From Atherix ibis (lineage: Eukaryota; Arthropoda; Insecta; Diptera; Athericidae), in assembly GCA_958298945.1 (NCBI GenBank), contig OY282606.1:58293920-58357919 (forward strand): a DNA stretch of 64,000 nt. Direction: 5' to 3'. Below are positions 1 through 12,259 of this stretch, in pieces (within the stretch, counting starts at the first letter, position 1; every line of letters begins with the position of its first letter). The position numbers were made by a program, and so were the translations under genes. The notes under the pieces are model-generated. The model saw only the letters and a list, made by a program, of their open reading frames with translations. It did not search any database and was not told the DNA's origin.

Positions 1-3000
1 AGATCTACAACTATTTGGAAACAGTTATCTATTAATAAAGTAACATATGTATTTCCCCATTGGTAATTTCAATAGATATTTTTGAATCATTGTAAATTTT
101 TTTAAGTTTTATAATAATTTTTTTATATAAGTCATTAAAGTATTAAAATATTATAATTGGTAGCATAATGAACCTAGCCACTTATGTATTTGGCTCTCCT
201 TCTTCACTAGACGTAATTTTTATTCAATAAAAATGTGTAATAAATTTGCTTGATGTGACTCTTAACAAAAAATTCCGTTTTGTAATTGAAATTTTGTTAA
301 CAAATGAACTAAATTGAAAAAGAAATTTACATATTTTTGTACGAATATTATATAGAAATCTATACAAATACCATGAATAAATTGGTAAATCGATTTTATA
401 ACCATCCATTATATTCCCTACAATACGTTTAAATCAAATTGAACCAGAATACTTCAGATATGAAAATTTTTCTTTTCTTTACTTTTATATAAACATATAT
501 TTATTATTTTCTATATTGAAATGCTTATATATTGTATAGTAGTTTTTTATTCTACTTAAGTACATATACATACTCGTATATCTTATGTAAGAAACATAAT
601 AATGTAGTATTATTGCAGAAGCTAAACTTAAAATAGTGCATGGTATTTAGTATTTCGTTAATATACGAGTAGCCTTTGTACTCTTACAATGATTTCAAAC
701 AATACTCATCAGCTTAGTTATTATTAAATGAAAGTATTATCATGAAATTAGCATTGACCAACAATAAACATTAAAAAGTGTCCAATACTATTTGTATTAC
801 CATTTGGTCATTTGGTAGCGAATATACATTTATTATTTTTAATTCAAACGTCTGAAGAATATTACTTGGAAAACGTGAGTCCCGGTAAACTGAATTTACT
901 GTTGCATGTAAAATAGGCTACAGATTCATAATTTTCATACAAATATGATTTTGTAATAAAAACGCTTACGAACATGGTGTTACTAAAAATAATATAGTAA
1001 AATAATTATGCTTGTAGTCTATTGGAATTGTTTTCACATAATTAAGATATAGATATATTTAAATTACACAATTTTATGAAATGTGCTTTGAATGTCAAAA
1101 ATATTATACATTAATAAACACCGTTTATATAAAAAACAATAAGAAATTACATTTTAACTAAATATAGTCTCTTAGAGTTTGTCATAATATATTTCATGAA
1201 TAAGTCTTTGTAAAAAATATATCATACGAATTCAGATATGCTTAAAATTTGTAGAAAATTTAAAAAAAATTAATATTAATATTATATTGTGTTAATAATT
1301 TTAGAAATTATTAATGTATCAGCAATAGGGTTTACTTCTTCAAAATAAAACTTTTTAAACAACAGCTTGTAGCTTTCTTGTCTTTGGGTTGAAAATAGCT
1401 TTCCATATAATAAAACATGAATGAAAAGAACGTTTACAAAAATTGACAAATTATTTAATGAATCTTACAGTTGGTAAACATTTTTTTTTGTTCATATATG
1501 AACTCTGCTATTTATTCCTTAAAGTTTATATGTGTATGACAATTTCTGCAGATTTTTTTTATATTTATATGTTATCTACGAGCACGAATATGTTGTAACA
1601 AACAGATTTACATCAATAATTATATAAACAGCCATCGGAGATCATCTTCTTAGTATCCGGTGAGGATATTTTGCAGATTTGATTATATTATTTTGTTTTA
1701 TCAAAAATAACCTAAATTTGGGCGTTAATCAATGAAAATATTTATTCGAAAAGTTCTTATTAGTGAAAATGTTTATATCCAATTGTAGTAGTATAAATGA
1801 TGTCATAGTTTCTGCTATACATATATCTAATTAGCATAAAAATTCATATATAATCATCTTGTTTATTTATTTTATTGTTTGAGATACTGAGATCGTTATA
1901 TAAAAGCATTTTAAAATATTTATCGGTTACCAGTTCTATTTTGTTCATTACAATTATATATAACTTTACAATCTTTCCAACGCTCATCAAGATATATTCT
2001 AATGAGAGCAATCTTTGGCTTTTAATTATTTGGATTTTGGAAATGTATTTTAACGTATATTTTATACTGTTAATAAATTGTGTTTTTAATAAAGATCATA
2101 CAAATTTAATAGTTCATAAATATAATTAATTGTATATACAATATTAATTTACAGTACGTCCAAACAAATATATAATTTTAGAAAAATTTATATTCATACC
2201 ATTTATTTTATAAAATTTCTGAAATTTAAAAACTGTTGATGATCGATCACATGCATTTTGAGTATTATTATTCATGAATGGAGGATTTTGAAACACACCA
2301 AATATTTCCTTTAGGTCGAATTATATTTGAGATTTTCATATCTTATGCTTTGCATCTCCAATTAAAACTACTAAAGTTAAAGTTAAATTAAGCATTGTAC
2401 AATTGGGATAATAAATAACTGACTCAAAATCAAATATATCACGTTATAAAATAATCAATTTTTACTTTATTTATTACTATTCATAATAGATTCATAGAAT
2501 TAATTAAATACAATAGTAATAAAGGTAACAGAAATTTGCAGTAAATTAAAATAATAAAGAATATTTTGAAGATTGCAGATTTTTTTCTTCAATTATTTAA
2601 ATATTACTATGTAAAATGATAATAATTTTCAACCAAAAACAATGTTTACTGTGTTTAATATTTCTATTGTATAATCTTAAGAACATTTCGTGGGGATATT
2701 TTTTATTTAGCTAGTTATTTTTCGGAGTGGTGCTAACTTTTACAACAAATCATTCTATTTATATAATAATTGCAACTATTTTTCATGGTATTAGCAATTT
2801 TTTATTAATTAAACATCAATTGATTCATATTTGTACAGTACTGCGTGAGTAACATATAATATTGAAAGGCTACTTAAAGATATAAATATAAGAACACTTT
2901 TTATCGTACTTAAAAATTTCTTATTTGTAGAATTTTCTATTCAATTGACCTTACCACCATGTTAGACTTTTCCAATTTTTATATTCAAGAGCATATTCAA

Positions 3001-3480
3001 GATTTTTCAGGAATCAATTTAAATTATACGGTTGGAAATTTGAAGACATATAAAAAAAATTATTTTTTTGGTGCCTTATTTGATTAAAATTTTAGAACCA
3101 ATATTACAAATTGACAGGCACACTCAAAAGGAACTCAAATAAATTGTATGTTAACTTTTCGATATTATGTACAAAAATTGTATCTATATATTTAGTAATA
3201 AATTTAAATAATATTAAATGTGATAAAAATAGCATTTGATTGTACGCAAATTTTGGAAAAAAGAGAGATTCCTTAATTTTTTTGGACGAAAAATTGTTTA
3301 ATTATTGGATATTGTATAAAAACCTAATATTTTTTAATAAATCAATGATACAATTTTTTAAATGAAGCAAGAAAATATATCTTTTAAAAACCTGTATATG
3401 TGTATGTAAGTGAAATTTTATTTATGTGTTTGTCTTTTATGTAATAAATAATATAAAATCTAAACCGTTTGTCGTGGAGG
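1..3480. other. AT-rich spacer, no gene recognised
   Basis: Very AT-rich sequence. The reading frames present are short, hydrophobic and low in complexity, as expected by chance at this composition; for example, a frame at 1875-2129 opens with TTG rather than ATG. I recognise no transposon protein, RNA gene or ordered repeat. A slightly more complex stretch at 3460-3790 lies just before the Helitron relic and could be part of it or of another repeat, but I could not identify it. Confidence 0.6.
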
Positions 3481-3795
3481 CTCCATATTTTGTATATCAG
3501 AAACTGTCATAGGCCTATTGCTACTCACTTCAAAGTTTGCACTATATCCCCTCAGACCTGCTAGGAAGGGGTGGAAAAATTATTTAAAAAAGTAGCAGAG
3601 GGAGAGCGACTCTGTTTCAGCATACAATTGTTCTAAGACCCCTCTCTAACAGGTTTCCTTCTAACAATATGCCACGTAAACTTGGCAATTCGTATTCGAA
3701 TTTGTCTGTTTGTCTCTTAATTAAATCCAAACTGCTTCTCGTAGAGCCTTCAAATTTCGTATCGGTCGACAAACTTTGGGCGATTTTCTCGACCA

Positions 3796-4185
3796 ATGAC
3801 AAATTTATTCATGTATAATTCAGTTTATTATTTGGTTTTCTCAAATATTACGAGAAAGTTCAAGAATAACACTTGGCTTTGCGGAGAGGCAATCTTAGCT
3901 CCGAAGAATAATAACGTCAACAAAATAAACGGTAGGATTCAATTGAAGTTCCTGGAGAGCCAACAAATTACGAACCGGTTGACACAATTACAGATGAGGA
4001 TCAAGCTGTCAATTATCGAATAGAGTTTCTAAATTTATTGCAGCCATCTGAAATGCCACTGCACTTTTTAACTTTGAACATTGGTGCACTAATAATGCTG
4101 CTTCGGAATTCATATTCGCCGCAGCTGCGTAACGGAGGCAGACTTGCTACTTTGCAAGCTACTGGCATTCTTGAATTTAAATAAT
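3796..4185 (+). pseudogene. Helitron-type PIF1-like helicase, C-terminal relic
   Basis: The translation matches the C-terminal end of the Rep/helicase protein of Helitron rolling-circle transposons. The block WLCGEAILAPKNN is followed by an INGRIQ motif. After a frameshift near 3940 come DEDQAVNY, a FLNLLQPSEMP segment and IMLLRN, all typical of the PIF1-like helicase C-terminus of insect Helitrons. That helicase unwinds DNA during rolling-circle transposition. The normal asparagine-leucine-cysteine-asparagine-glycine region after IMLLRN is altered (RNSYSPQLRNGG), and the frame ends soon after. Only about 130 of more than 1300 codons remain, so this is a dead fragment. I did not find a 5'-TC terminus or a hairpin-CTRR 3' end nearby. 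Confidence 0.78.
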
Positions 4186-4239
4186 ACTTGTCTGGAGGGC
4201 TGTAGTGTGCCTACAGTGTATTTTATTAGTATGCTTAGG

Positions 4240-7200
4240 TGTGTTTGTTGATATTATTGATTGAAATTAATATTTTTTTGAAATTAAGCTATTAAATAAT
4301 AAAATAATAAAATACAAAAAGTGAATACCAAATATTTAAATGAAATAGAAATAATAATCTATGTGTTTTCTTTTTAATTTAAAATAACCGTTATATTGGT
4401 GACCTGAAATTGATCTTAAATCATTGCGTTTGCATGTTTTTAATGCTGCGCTTTCATTAAAATAAAATTGCATTAGCAAGTACTTGTGTACAAATATACC
4501 ATCCGAAATAGCACATCTTCTGAGGGTGGCGTTTATTTTCAAAAGTATGTTGCCGCTACCACCTTTTATCAAGTATAAATAGGGTTACTTATCTACAATA
4601 TCAATAAATACCAAATATCTCCAGAATCTTGTGAATTTTAATCAAATTGACCAACACAAACAATATCAACAAATTTATACTCAGTGAAAACATCAACCGC
4701 AGGGCCAACATCAGTAGCAGCAGTAACAGCAATATTAGCAGCACTAAAAATTTTAAAATTTTAAAGTTATATTAAAAAATAATAATAAATATTATATCCA
4801 ATAAATACTTGATCGAAAAAAGATCTAGTGACTGTATTGGCAATAAAAAGGTCTTTAAAGATCATTGATCAATAATTAACATAGGCGGGAAGTGTGCTAA
4901 GGATCATTATATTGCTGAAAGATAAACGGTTCACAAAATATATCGTACCCTTCTTTACAAATTTGCTTTTAAATTCTAACAAGATTTTCTTGTGATAGTC
5001 TTTATAAACATCCTCATTTCATAGCATTGTCTCCACAATATCTTACAGTGCCTATCAACAGTTCATACCCCCAAATATTTGACAACAAAAAATATCAAAT
5101 TTGGACTTCTCCACAAATTCGTGCCTCCCTGAAACAACTTTACACTATGCTTACTGGATTTGACCGTGTTCTATTGAATTTCCTGGTGATTTCTTTACAC
5201 GTTAGCTTCTATTACTTCATTTCGTTAGTGAAATCAATTTACCTTCCTTATTAGTAGTTTTTTTATCGCGTTCTATTTTTTGGTTCATAATAGAGCCTGC
5301 ACCAAATCCTATTTTCGAAAATTGGCTTATACGTTTCAAGTCGACAAATGATGAATACCTTTGATCTTAAAGTATACATTCTACATATTATTTCCTCAAC
5401 TAATATACAGAATACGTGTATGTTCTTCGACATTAGATTAACTTAATGAAAATTAAATATTGATAATTATACAAGAAGTACAAATATACAAGTGATTAAA
5501 TTACAAAAAAGGACAGAGAAAAGATCCTCAAGTCAAAATTTTTCATCCTGTAAAATAAAAGATCAATGACAAAAAATATTTTTATTGGACAAAAAGTAAA
5601 TTGTAACCGTAAATAAAATATAATAAAAGTAAAACGAAATATTCAAATATTTGGGAACTCGAAAAATTCGAGTATTTACAAATACGATACAATAACTATT
5701 TAATTATACTTTAATCATAAACTTTATCTAGAATTTATATAAGTAGTCGAATTGTTTGAGTCCGATTATATTATAATATAAATTATTACTAAGGATATTC
5801 CATTAATTAATTAGATGGAAATATCCGTTCAAATTAACGTAATTTTTTATAGTTTGGATTCATTAAATTTAGCCTGTTATATTTGTTTAATATCTGTTAA
5901 TTAAATTTAATAATTGAATTCAATTTTTTTAATATAAGTTACCAATGTGAAAAGAGAAAATACGAGTTCCATCGTAAATATCTTATGATCATAAATAAAT
6001 ATGGCGACTTAAATACCAGCGCAACCTAGATATTAGTATAAGAAGCATCTTTGGGTGACAAAAATCAACTTTGATTTAGTATACATACGAGTATGATAAA
6101 TACTAGAAAGTTGAAAATTAATAACTGATTCATGGCAGGTAAATTTTATCAGAAAGAAATAATACTAATACGGAATTTATGACATAAATAAGTGGTCTTG
6201 TTAAATTTATTTGAAAATACAACTTGAAAATTTCTAGATAACGTAAATCCAACAGTTTTGTAATGTAAATATCGAAAAGATATATAAACAAAATTTCTTA
6301 GAATAGAGAAATATATGGAAAGCTTCCTTTTACCAATCAATTTTTTTTTAAAAATTGTTTAGAAATGTTAATAAATGTATAAAGCAATTAAGCATATTTA
6401 CGTTTATATTGTAAAACCTATAATAGGTATCGAATAATTCGTATTATAAGCTCTGATAATCAACATATGATATTTGCAACATTGACTATGTGAACTTTGT
6501 TAAGGCTCTATTAAAATAGTACAACATGCCAAATTTGAAACGTCAAACATTTGTAAGCATACTTATGTATGTATGTACTGCCCAGCTCATTAAATAATAC
6601 AATTTTGGATAATATAAGATATTTGAAAATCCTTGTTTTTATAAAGTTTTTAAAATTTAAAACAAAAAAAAACATATGTCGATAAAAAATTTGCAGGTAA
6701 ATTTTTTTCTTTATTCCAAATATAATTGCATATTTTAAATATCGCATTTTTTACAATAATTCCAAACTTTTTTGAAATTTATTTATACAAAAATATAAGT
6801 TTTTAATAAGAAAAAACTTTAATTTAATGCAATATTTTAAACAAATTACATAATGTCTCTTAACATTCAAAATCAATTAAAATTTATTATGCATTAGCGT
6901 TTTAAACTGCAAGGCATCTAATTAAACAGTTGAAAAATCTTTGAACTAGGAAATCTTTATATTATGGTTTTAAATTATATATAAATCGAATCAGAATAAG
7001 ATAAAATTATAATTTTGAATTATATAATTCAAACAAAAACAATATTAACCTTTATTACCTGGTTTTTAATGATCCAGTTAATATATATAAAATGCACACT
7101 TAGGCTGGTTTTGAATAAGCATTAATTTTTTACACACCTAATAAACTCACAATAACTTATATATTGTTTTAATTTATGTTAATTTATAAAAGATCTTATT

Positions 7201-8760
7201 ATTATCTTCACTAAACTTAGATAGTATGAAATATTTGTTTCGAAATTTCTATTAAAAATTGATTTTTTATCAATGAACAAATTAAAATTGGTTTTAATTA
7301 AATAACTATCGACATTGAACCGTTGCAAACTTGAACGCGTTTGAACTTAAGTTGACCACGCATGTAACTAACCCGAACCAGTCTGGTATATGATGAAGAC
7401 ATATTCTTGGCTAAGATTAGTTTACATCTTTGTTTTTGTTTCTTTTGGTATCATTTAACCGGCTACTCGTAAGTGGTAAACTGATACGAGACTACATGCA
7501 AGAGGTTGGAACCCAAGTGTGTATCGAATACCATGTTTCCGGAAGTAAATTATATTTTATATCAAAGTAAATATACTAATATATATAATTGCAAATACAG
7601 AATAAATGTACGTTCTCTATCAATATGATGCTAATCTAATCTGTGCTATTTAAAAATGCACAAATTGTCGGTATTCCAATACTTGCTTAAATTACTAAGT
7701 TAAACACTTACAAATAGTTGTTAGGTTCATTGTATGGTGAAGGAATTTTCCTCTCTAGTTCTTATTAGATTGTCAATAATTAATTGCTTTCTCAAATCTA
7801 TTGGAACATTCCTTTTTTTATAAAATAGTTATGTATAATATAATAAAAATGAAAGGAGTTGAATTGAGTCAATTTTCTGATTCGCTTTCGGTGACTGGCT
7901 ATTTTAGGCCATTACTAAGATTCGAAAGTTTAAAGAAAAACCTTTATTTTATAACAATAACTTGACCTACTTTTTAAATATTTTAAGATCATCTCTACGC
8001 ATACATAAAATCTAAAGATTAATATTGATTTTGCATCATATCTTCAGAAGAGTTAATTTGATTCATTTAATGATCATAATGAATTAGAAATTGCTAAATT
8101 AATTCTATTTAATTTTGATTGAATATTTTTATTGATTTAGTTAACATTTTTGTAAACTGTTTTACATATTGGCAAGCATTTTTTTACACTTGAAATTTAA
8201 TTTAGTTTTTCTAGAGATGAAATCTGCAATTTTATTTAACATTGTCAATTTTAATTATATACTATAATTTTCCTGAAATATTGTAAAAATATTTAATATA
8301 TACAATTTACTGCAAAATTATTGAATAATATTATTAAATCAGATACTAACATATAGGAGTAAATCAGTTATCAATAATTATCTGCTGGTAACTAATTATA
8401 AGTAGTTGTATAAAAAAACATTTAAATATAAAAAATGGTTATCAATAAATTTCTAAATTGTGTCCATTCATTTGTTGTTTCTGTTTCCTTTAGTATCATT
8501 TAACAATTCTATTCAATGAATAGCAATCCTGTGTTTTTGCAATTAATTAATATAAAAATATCGGAACTTGAAATTACACTTAACTTAATCTATGCATTTT
8601 AAAACAAGCTTCCCCGAATTTAAAATACTATTATGTCTTCAAATACATTATTAATTACAATTACTGCTAATAATATTTAATGAGTAAGTTCTATTTTTGA
8701 AATATTTTTTACTATTATTTAAAAGGAATTATTTCTAACAAAAACAAATTATTTCTTGAA
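4240..8760. other. AT-rich spacer, no gene recognised
   Basis: No supported coding sequence. Reading frames at 4336-4572, 5027-5254, 6149-6340 and 6511-6747 lack any family motif and have the composition of random AT-rich DNA. A stretch at 7320-7560 is less AT-rich than its surroundings. A pyrimidine-rich word near 7430 (TTTGTTTTTG...GGTATCATTTAAC) recurs in altered form near 8470, but I see no open frame attached to either copy. Confidence 0.55.
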
Positions 8761-8880
8761 TCAGTTGGGGATGAACGGTTGTTATCTGAACTTTAGTCGA
8801 TGCACAAACATTTTATGAGCGCCTACCGGTATGCAAGAAAAACGAACATTGAAACCTTCTTCGAAGCGTAAAAACTATAA

Positions 8881-10062
8881 GTTGTAGTAAAAAGAAATCC
8901 ATTATTTGTGAATTAAATTGAAGGTTTTATTTAGCATAGATAGAATGATACGATTAAGGTCAAATATGCACCGTTTTATTCGATAACTTGTTGCCATTTT
9001 GGAGGTAATTTCATAATGCCTCTCTTATAGAAACCCTCGTCCCTATTGGCAAAAAACTGGGACAGTCGATTTTCACAATTTTCTCGTGAGGCGAATTTTT
9101 CACCTCCAAAATCATTCGTCATAGACAGGAAGAGGTGGTAATCACTTGGTGCCAGGTCCGGACTATAAAGTGGATGCATAAGAAAAGGTCCCGGAACTTC
9201 TGGCGAGTCACTATCGATGTATGCGGCCTGGCGTTGTTCTGGTGGAACACAATTCCTCTCCTATTGGCCAAAGCTGGCCGCTTCTGGGCGATTGCTTCTT
9301 TCAGACGGTCCAATTGTTGACAGTATAGGTCAGAATTAAGAGTTCGACCGTAGGGGAGCACCTCATAGTAGATGATTCCCTGCCAGTCCTACCAAACACA
9401 CAGCAAAACCTTCCTGGCTGTCAATCCTGGCTTGACCACCGTTTGCTTGACCGCGATTTGACCACGACGTTGTCGTAAGAGACCCACTTTTCATCACCAG
9501 TAACCATCCGCTTCAGAAATGGATCGATATTGTTGCGATTCAGCAGCGATTCGCAGATGGAAATTCGGTCCATGAGGTTTTTTTGCGATAACTCGTGTGG
9601 CACACATACATCGAGCTTCTTTTTGTATCCAGCCTTATTTAAGTGGTTCCAAATGGTTTTTTGTGCAATGTTTAGCTCCTGGGCAATCGTAACAGTGCTT
9701 ACGTGACGGTCGGACTCGACGATTTCCATTATTTTATCGACATTTTCGACAATTGGCCTTCCAGAGCGTGGTGCATCTTTGACATCAAAATTACCGGAAC
9801 GAAATCGACGAAACCAAAATTGCGCATGATTGGCTGTTACAGTATCAGGACCATAAACATTATTCATATTTTCAGCTGGCTGGCTTGCGTTTTCGCCTTT
9901 ATCGAAGAAAAACTGTAAAATATGGCGTATTTTCTCTTTGTTGGTGTCCATCTTTGACGCGTGCTAAAAAAATACTGAGTCAAGTAATCACAAAATTGTA
10001 TGAGAGGTTTTTTTAGTACGAAATCTTATCTTTCTAACGCCATGTAGTGCAACCCGATCGCA
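8881..10062 (-). mobile_element. mariner element, mellifera-like, decayed
   Basis: About 1.2 kb spanning a mariner transposase gene in reverse orientation with short flanks. The probable 5' end is near 10062, where the minus strand reads GGGTTGCACTACATGG. The probable 3' end is near 8881, where the plus strand reads GTTGTAGTAAAAAG. These ends are only weakly similar, so the terminal inverted repeats and exact borders are unproven. The coding content is described in the separate transposase entry. The copy is inactive. Confidence 0.75.
8976..9951 (-). pseudogene. mariner transposase (DD34D), broken
   Basis: The protein starts at an ATG at 9951 (MDTNKEKIRHILQFFF). It shows the paired helix-turn-helix DNA-binding half, including the RSGRP linker and the WVPHEL-like motif (here CVPHEL), then the first catalytic block MVTGDEKW. 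A frameshift near 9430 breaks the frame. The second catalytic block reads FHQNNARPHTS, where the catalytic Asp of HQD is Asn. The third block YSPDLAPSDYHLF is intact but lies in another frame after a second break near 9170. A stop codon replaces a residue close to the C-terminus (VIE followed by stop). At least two frameshifts, one catalytic change and one stop make it non-functional. Family assignment to the mellifera group rests on the N-terminal half. Confidence 0.88.
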
Positions 10063-10659
10063 CTTTTAAAACGGGAGATACAGAATCCTAAAGCCATCTA
10101 TTGGCAAAATAATGGATTACTTTTTACTATATCTTATATATGTTCATAACTTTTTTAATTTTATTGAATTTGTAGAATTGAACCGTTTATTTTTTTTCAT
10201 TGTAAGATATTTAAATATTTGCACATTAATAAATTTAAAAATATTGATAACACCTCTTTTAAATTTTGTGGTGTTAGATATTGATAGTTTATTACGCAAT
10301 TGTGTTTAAAGTGCTAACAAAAAAAAATAAAAGTTTTTTTATACGCAAGTGGACTTGCTTACTTTCAAAATTAAAGAATTATTGTAATTGTTAATACAAT
10401 GTATACTATTGGTGTTGGATCAGGTTTTTTTTACTAATAAAATCAAAAGAATGTGCGATTTTATTTAAATATTTATTCATTTGATAAAAAGTAAAAGTAA
10501 ACAGTTTTTAAATATTATAATAGAAAATATAACTACAACAAAAATCATTTTTATTAAGAATTTCAATCAGATTATTTATTTTCGATAAAATTCTACTTCT
10601 TGAGATCCCCTGGATGCTATAATTTCATCCGAAACATACATAGTAAATTTTGATTTAAT

Positions 10660-12248
10660 GTTAGCTAAGCAGAAGGTAATGAATTTTGTAAATCTTAGAA
10701 ATTTAAAATCAAATAAAAATACTGATTACTTGCTATGGAAAGCTGCCAAAAAAGTTAAGAGACTTAATTCATGATCCACCTCTACAAACTAACGTTGGTA
10801 AATAGTTCGGAAGTCCTAAGGAAAAAATATGATTAGCCACAATTAAGTGCGGCTAATCTAATGCATCAGTTCTTTGATTATGAAAGAATTTCAAGAAATG
10901 GTTTATCTAAAGCATCAGTTTACTATTAATGCTTGATTCAAGTTAAAATATATACCCAAACTTTCAAAAATAGTCGAAGTCATCCTTGTACCAAAATCAG
11001 GAAAGCCACTCACAGGCGTAAAATCTTACTGATCGATATCTCTGATATAAATGACAAATTTTTTTGAAAAGCTGTACTGGCGAAGACTCCAACTTATCAT
11101 CTAAAGAAGATCTCATCTTAAACTATCTGTTTGCCTTCAGAGAAAAACACTCCGCAACAGTACACCTCTAAGAAGAGGAAAAGGTGTGCCCAGCATAGAG
11201 ATATGCAAGCAACATAGAGATATTCTGAAATAATTATCTTTGCATGGAGATCGTTATAATTCTTTGATATGCTCGCTTCATATATTTCAGAGAAACAGTT
11301 AAAACTTAGGTATAATAAAGAATAGTCTGACCTAAAAGAAATAAAATCAGGGTTACCTCAAGGGAGCGTGCTAGACCTCGTCGTCTATATATTATACATA
11401 AGAGACATCAAGCAAAATGATGATATATTAATGGCTACAGTTGCAAATGACAGCGCAATAATGGCGGTAGATTCATTTATTGAAAGAGACACTAAAAAGC
11501 TGGAGGATGTAATAAATGAAATCAACAACTGGACGAACCTATGGCGTATTAAGTTAAATAAAGCAAAATCTGAATACATTATCTTTACCTACAGGAAAAT
11601 TGACCAAGTATATTCTTGTATTACCATTAATGACAAATTGTACCTTCTGACAATACAGCTATATTTCTAAATATGATCCTTGATACCCAAATTAAGTGGT
11701 AGACGAATGTAAAGAAGAAACGGTATCCAGCTTTGAGGTTGTACAAACAAATACAACTTAGAGATAATACGAAAGTACAAAAAACAAAGTTTTACGTGGT
11801 ATTGTAAACGCTCCATAGATTTGCTTATTAATACGATTTGTGATAAAATAAAAATAAGGCAACTAAATAAGATCAACGCTTGCATTCACATGAAAAACCT
11901 GAGATGAACACGGTTATTGATGTGATCAAAACCGTACGTACACTACGTTGACCTAACAGGAGTAAATCTCACAAATTAGCAGAGTAGCTACCGCTAGGGC
12001 TATTTTTTTAATAAAGTGCTTGTTCTAAAGAAGTCCTAATGCAATTACATAATTAAAGGAAGAAAGTCATTTGTCATTTTAACTAAAATTCTTCATGGCA
12101 TAATGCAGGGAGATGTTTTTAGTAGATTAGAGTCTCACATTATTAAGAAGAGTCCTCCTAATGTCTATTAAGAGGAGCCATCTTAATGTGTACTTTGAGG
12201 AGCCCTATTAATGTCTACTTAGAGGAGTCCTCTTAATGTCTTTTAAGA
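10660..12248 (+). mobile_element. Jockey-clade LINE, family B, copy 1 (5'-truncated relic)
   Basis: A decayed non-LTR retrotransposon. From about 10660 the three frames carry scattered reverse-transcriptase matter: a linker with LLWKAAKKVK, then KIVEVILVPKSGKPLTG, KSGLPQGSVL, and the catalytic region, here VANDSAIMAVD (normally ADD). The longest open part is 11368-11670, containing the INNWTNLWRIKLNKAKSE block that follows the catalytic motif in Jockey-type enzymes. Many frameshifts and stops are present. The 3' untranslated end carries a 25-bp tandem array (12149-12248). The same family recurs in reverse orientation at 20277-24790, and comparing the two copies confirms the alignment and the 3' tail. 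Confidence 0.85.
12149..12248 (+). repeat. four 25-bp tandem units at a LINE 3' end
   Basis: Four consecutive units with an exact 25-bp period begin at 12149, 12174, 12199 and 12224. Each contains a version of GGAG(C/T)C(C/A)T followed by TTAATGTCTA and an AGA-like end. They form the 3' terminus of the family B LINE. A degenerate array with the same TTTTAATGTCTTT core closes the second copy at about 20277-20345 (minus). Confidence 0.9.
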
Positions 12249-12259
12249 TTTTCACCTTT

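Noticed and set aside
1875..2129. 84-codon hydrophobic frame that looks like a small membrane protein
   Set aside because: Opens with TTG, consists of AT-rich codons (Ile, Leu, Phe, Asn) and has no family motif; expected by chance at this base composition.
12149..12248. CRISPR-like array
   Set aside because: Units are contiguous 25-bp tandem copies without spacers, at the end of a eukaryotic LINE.
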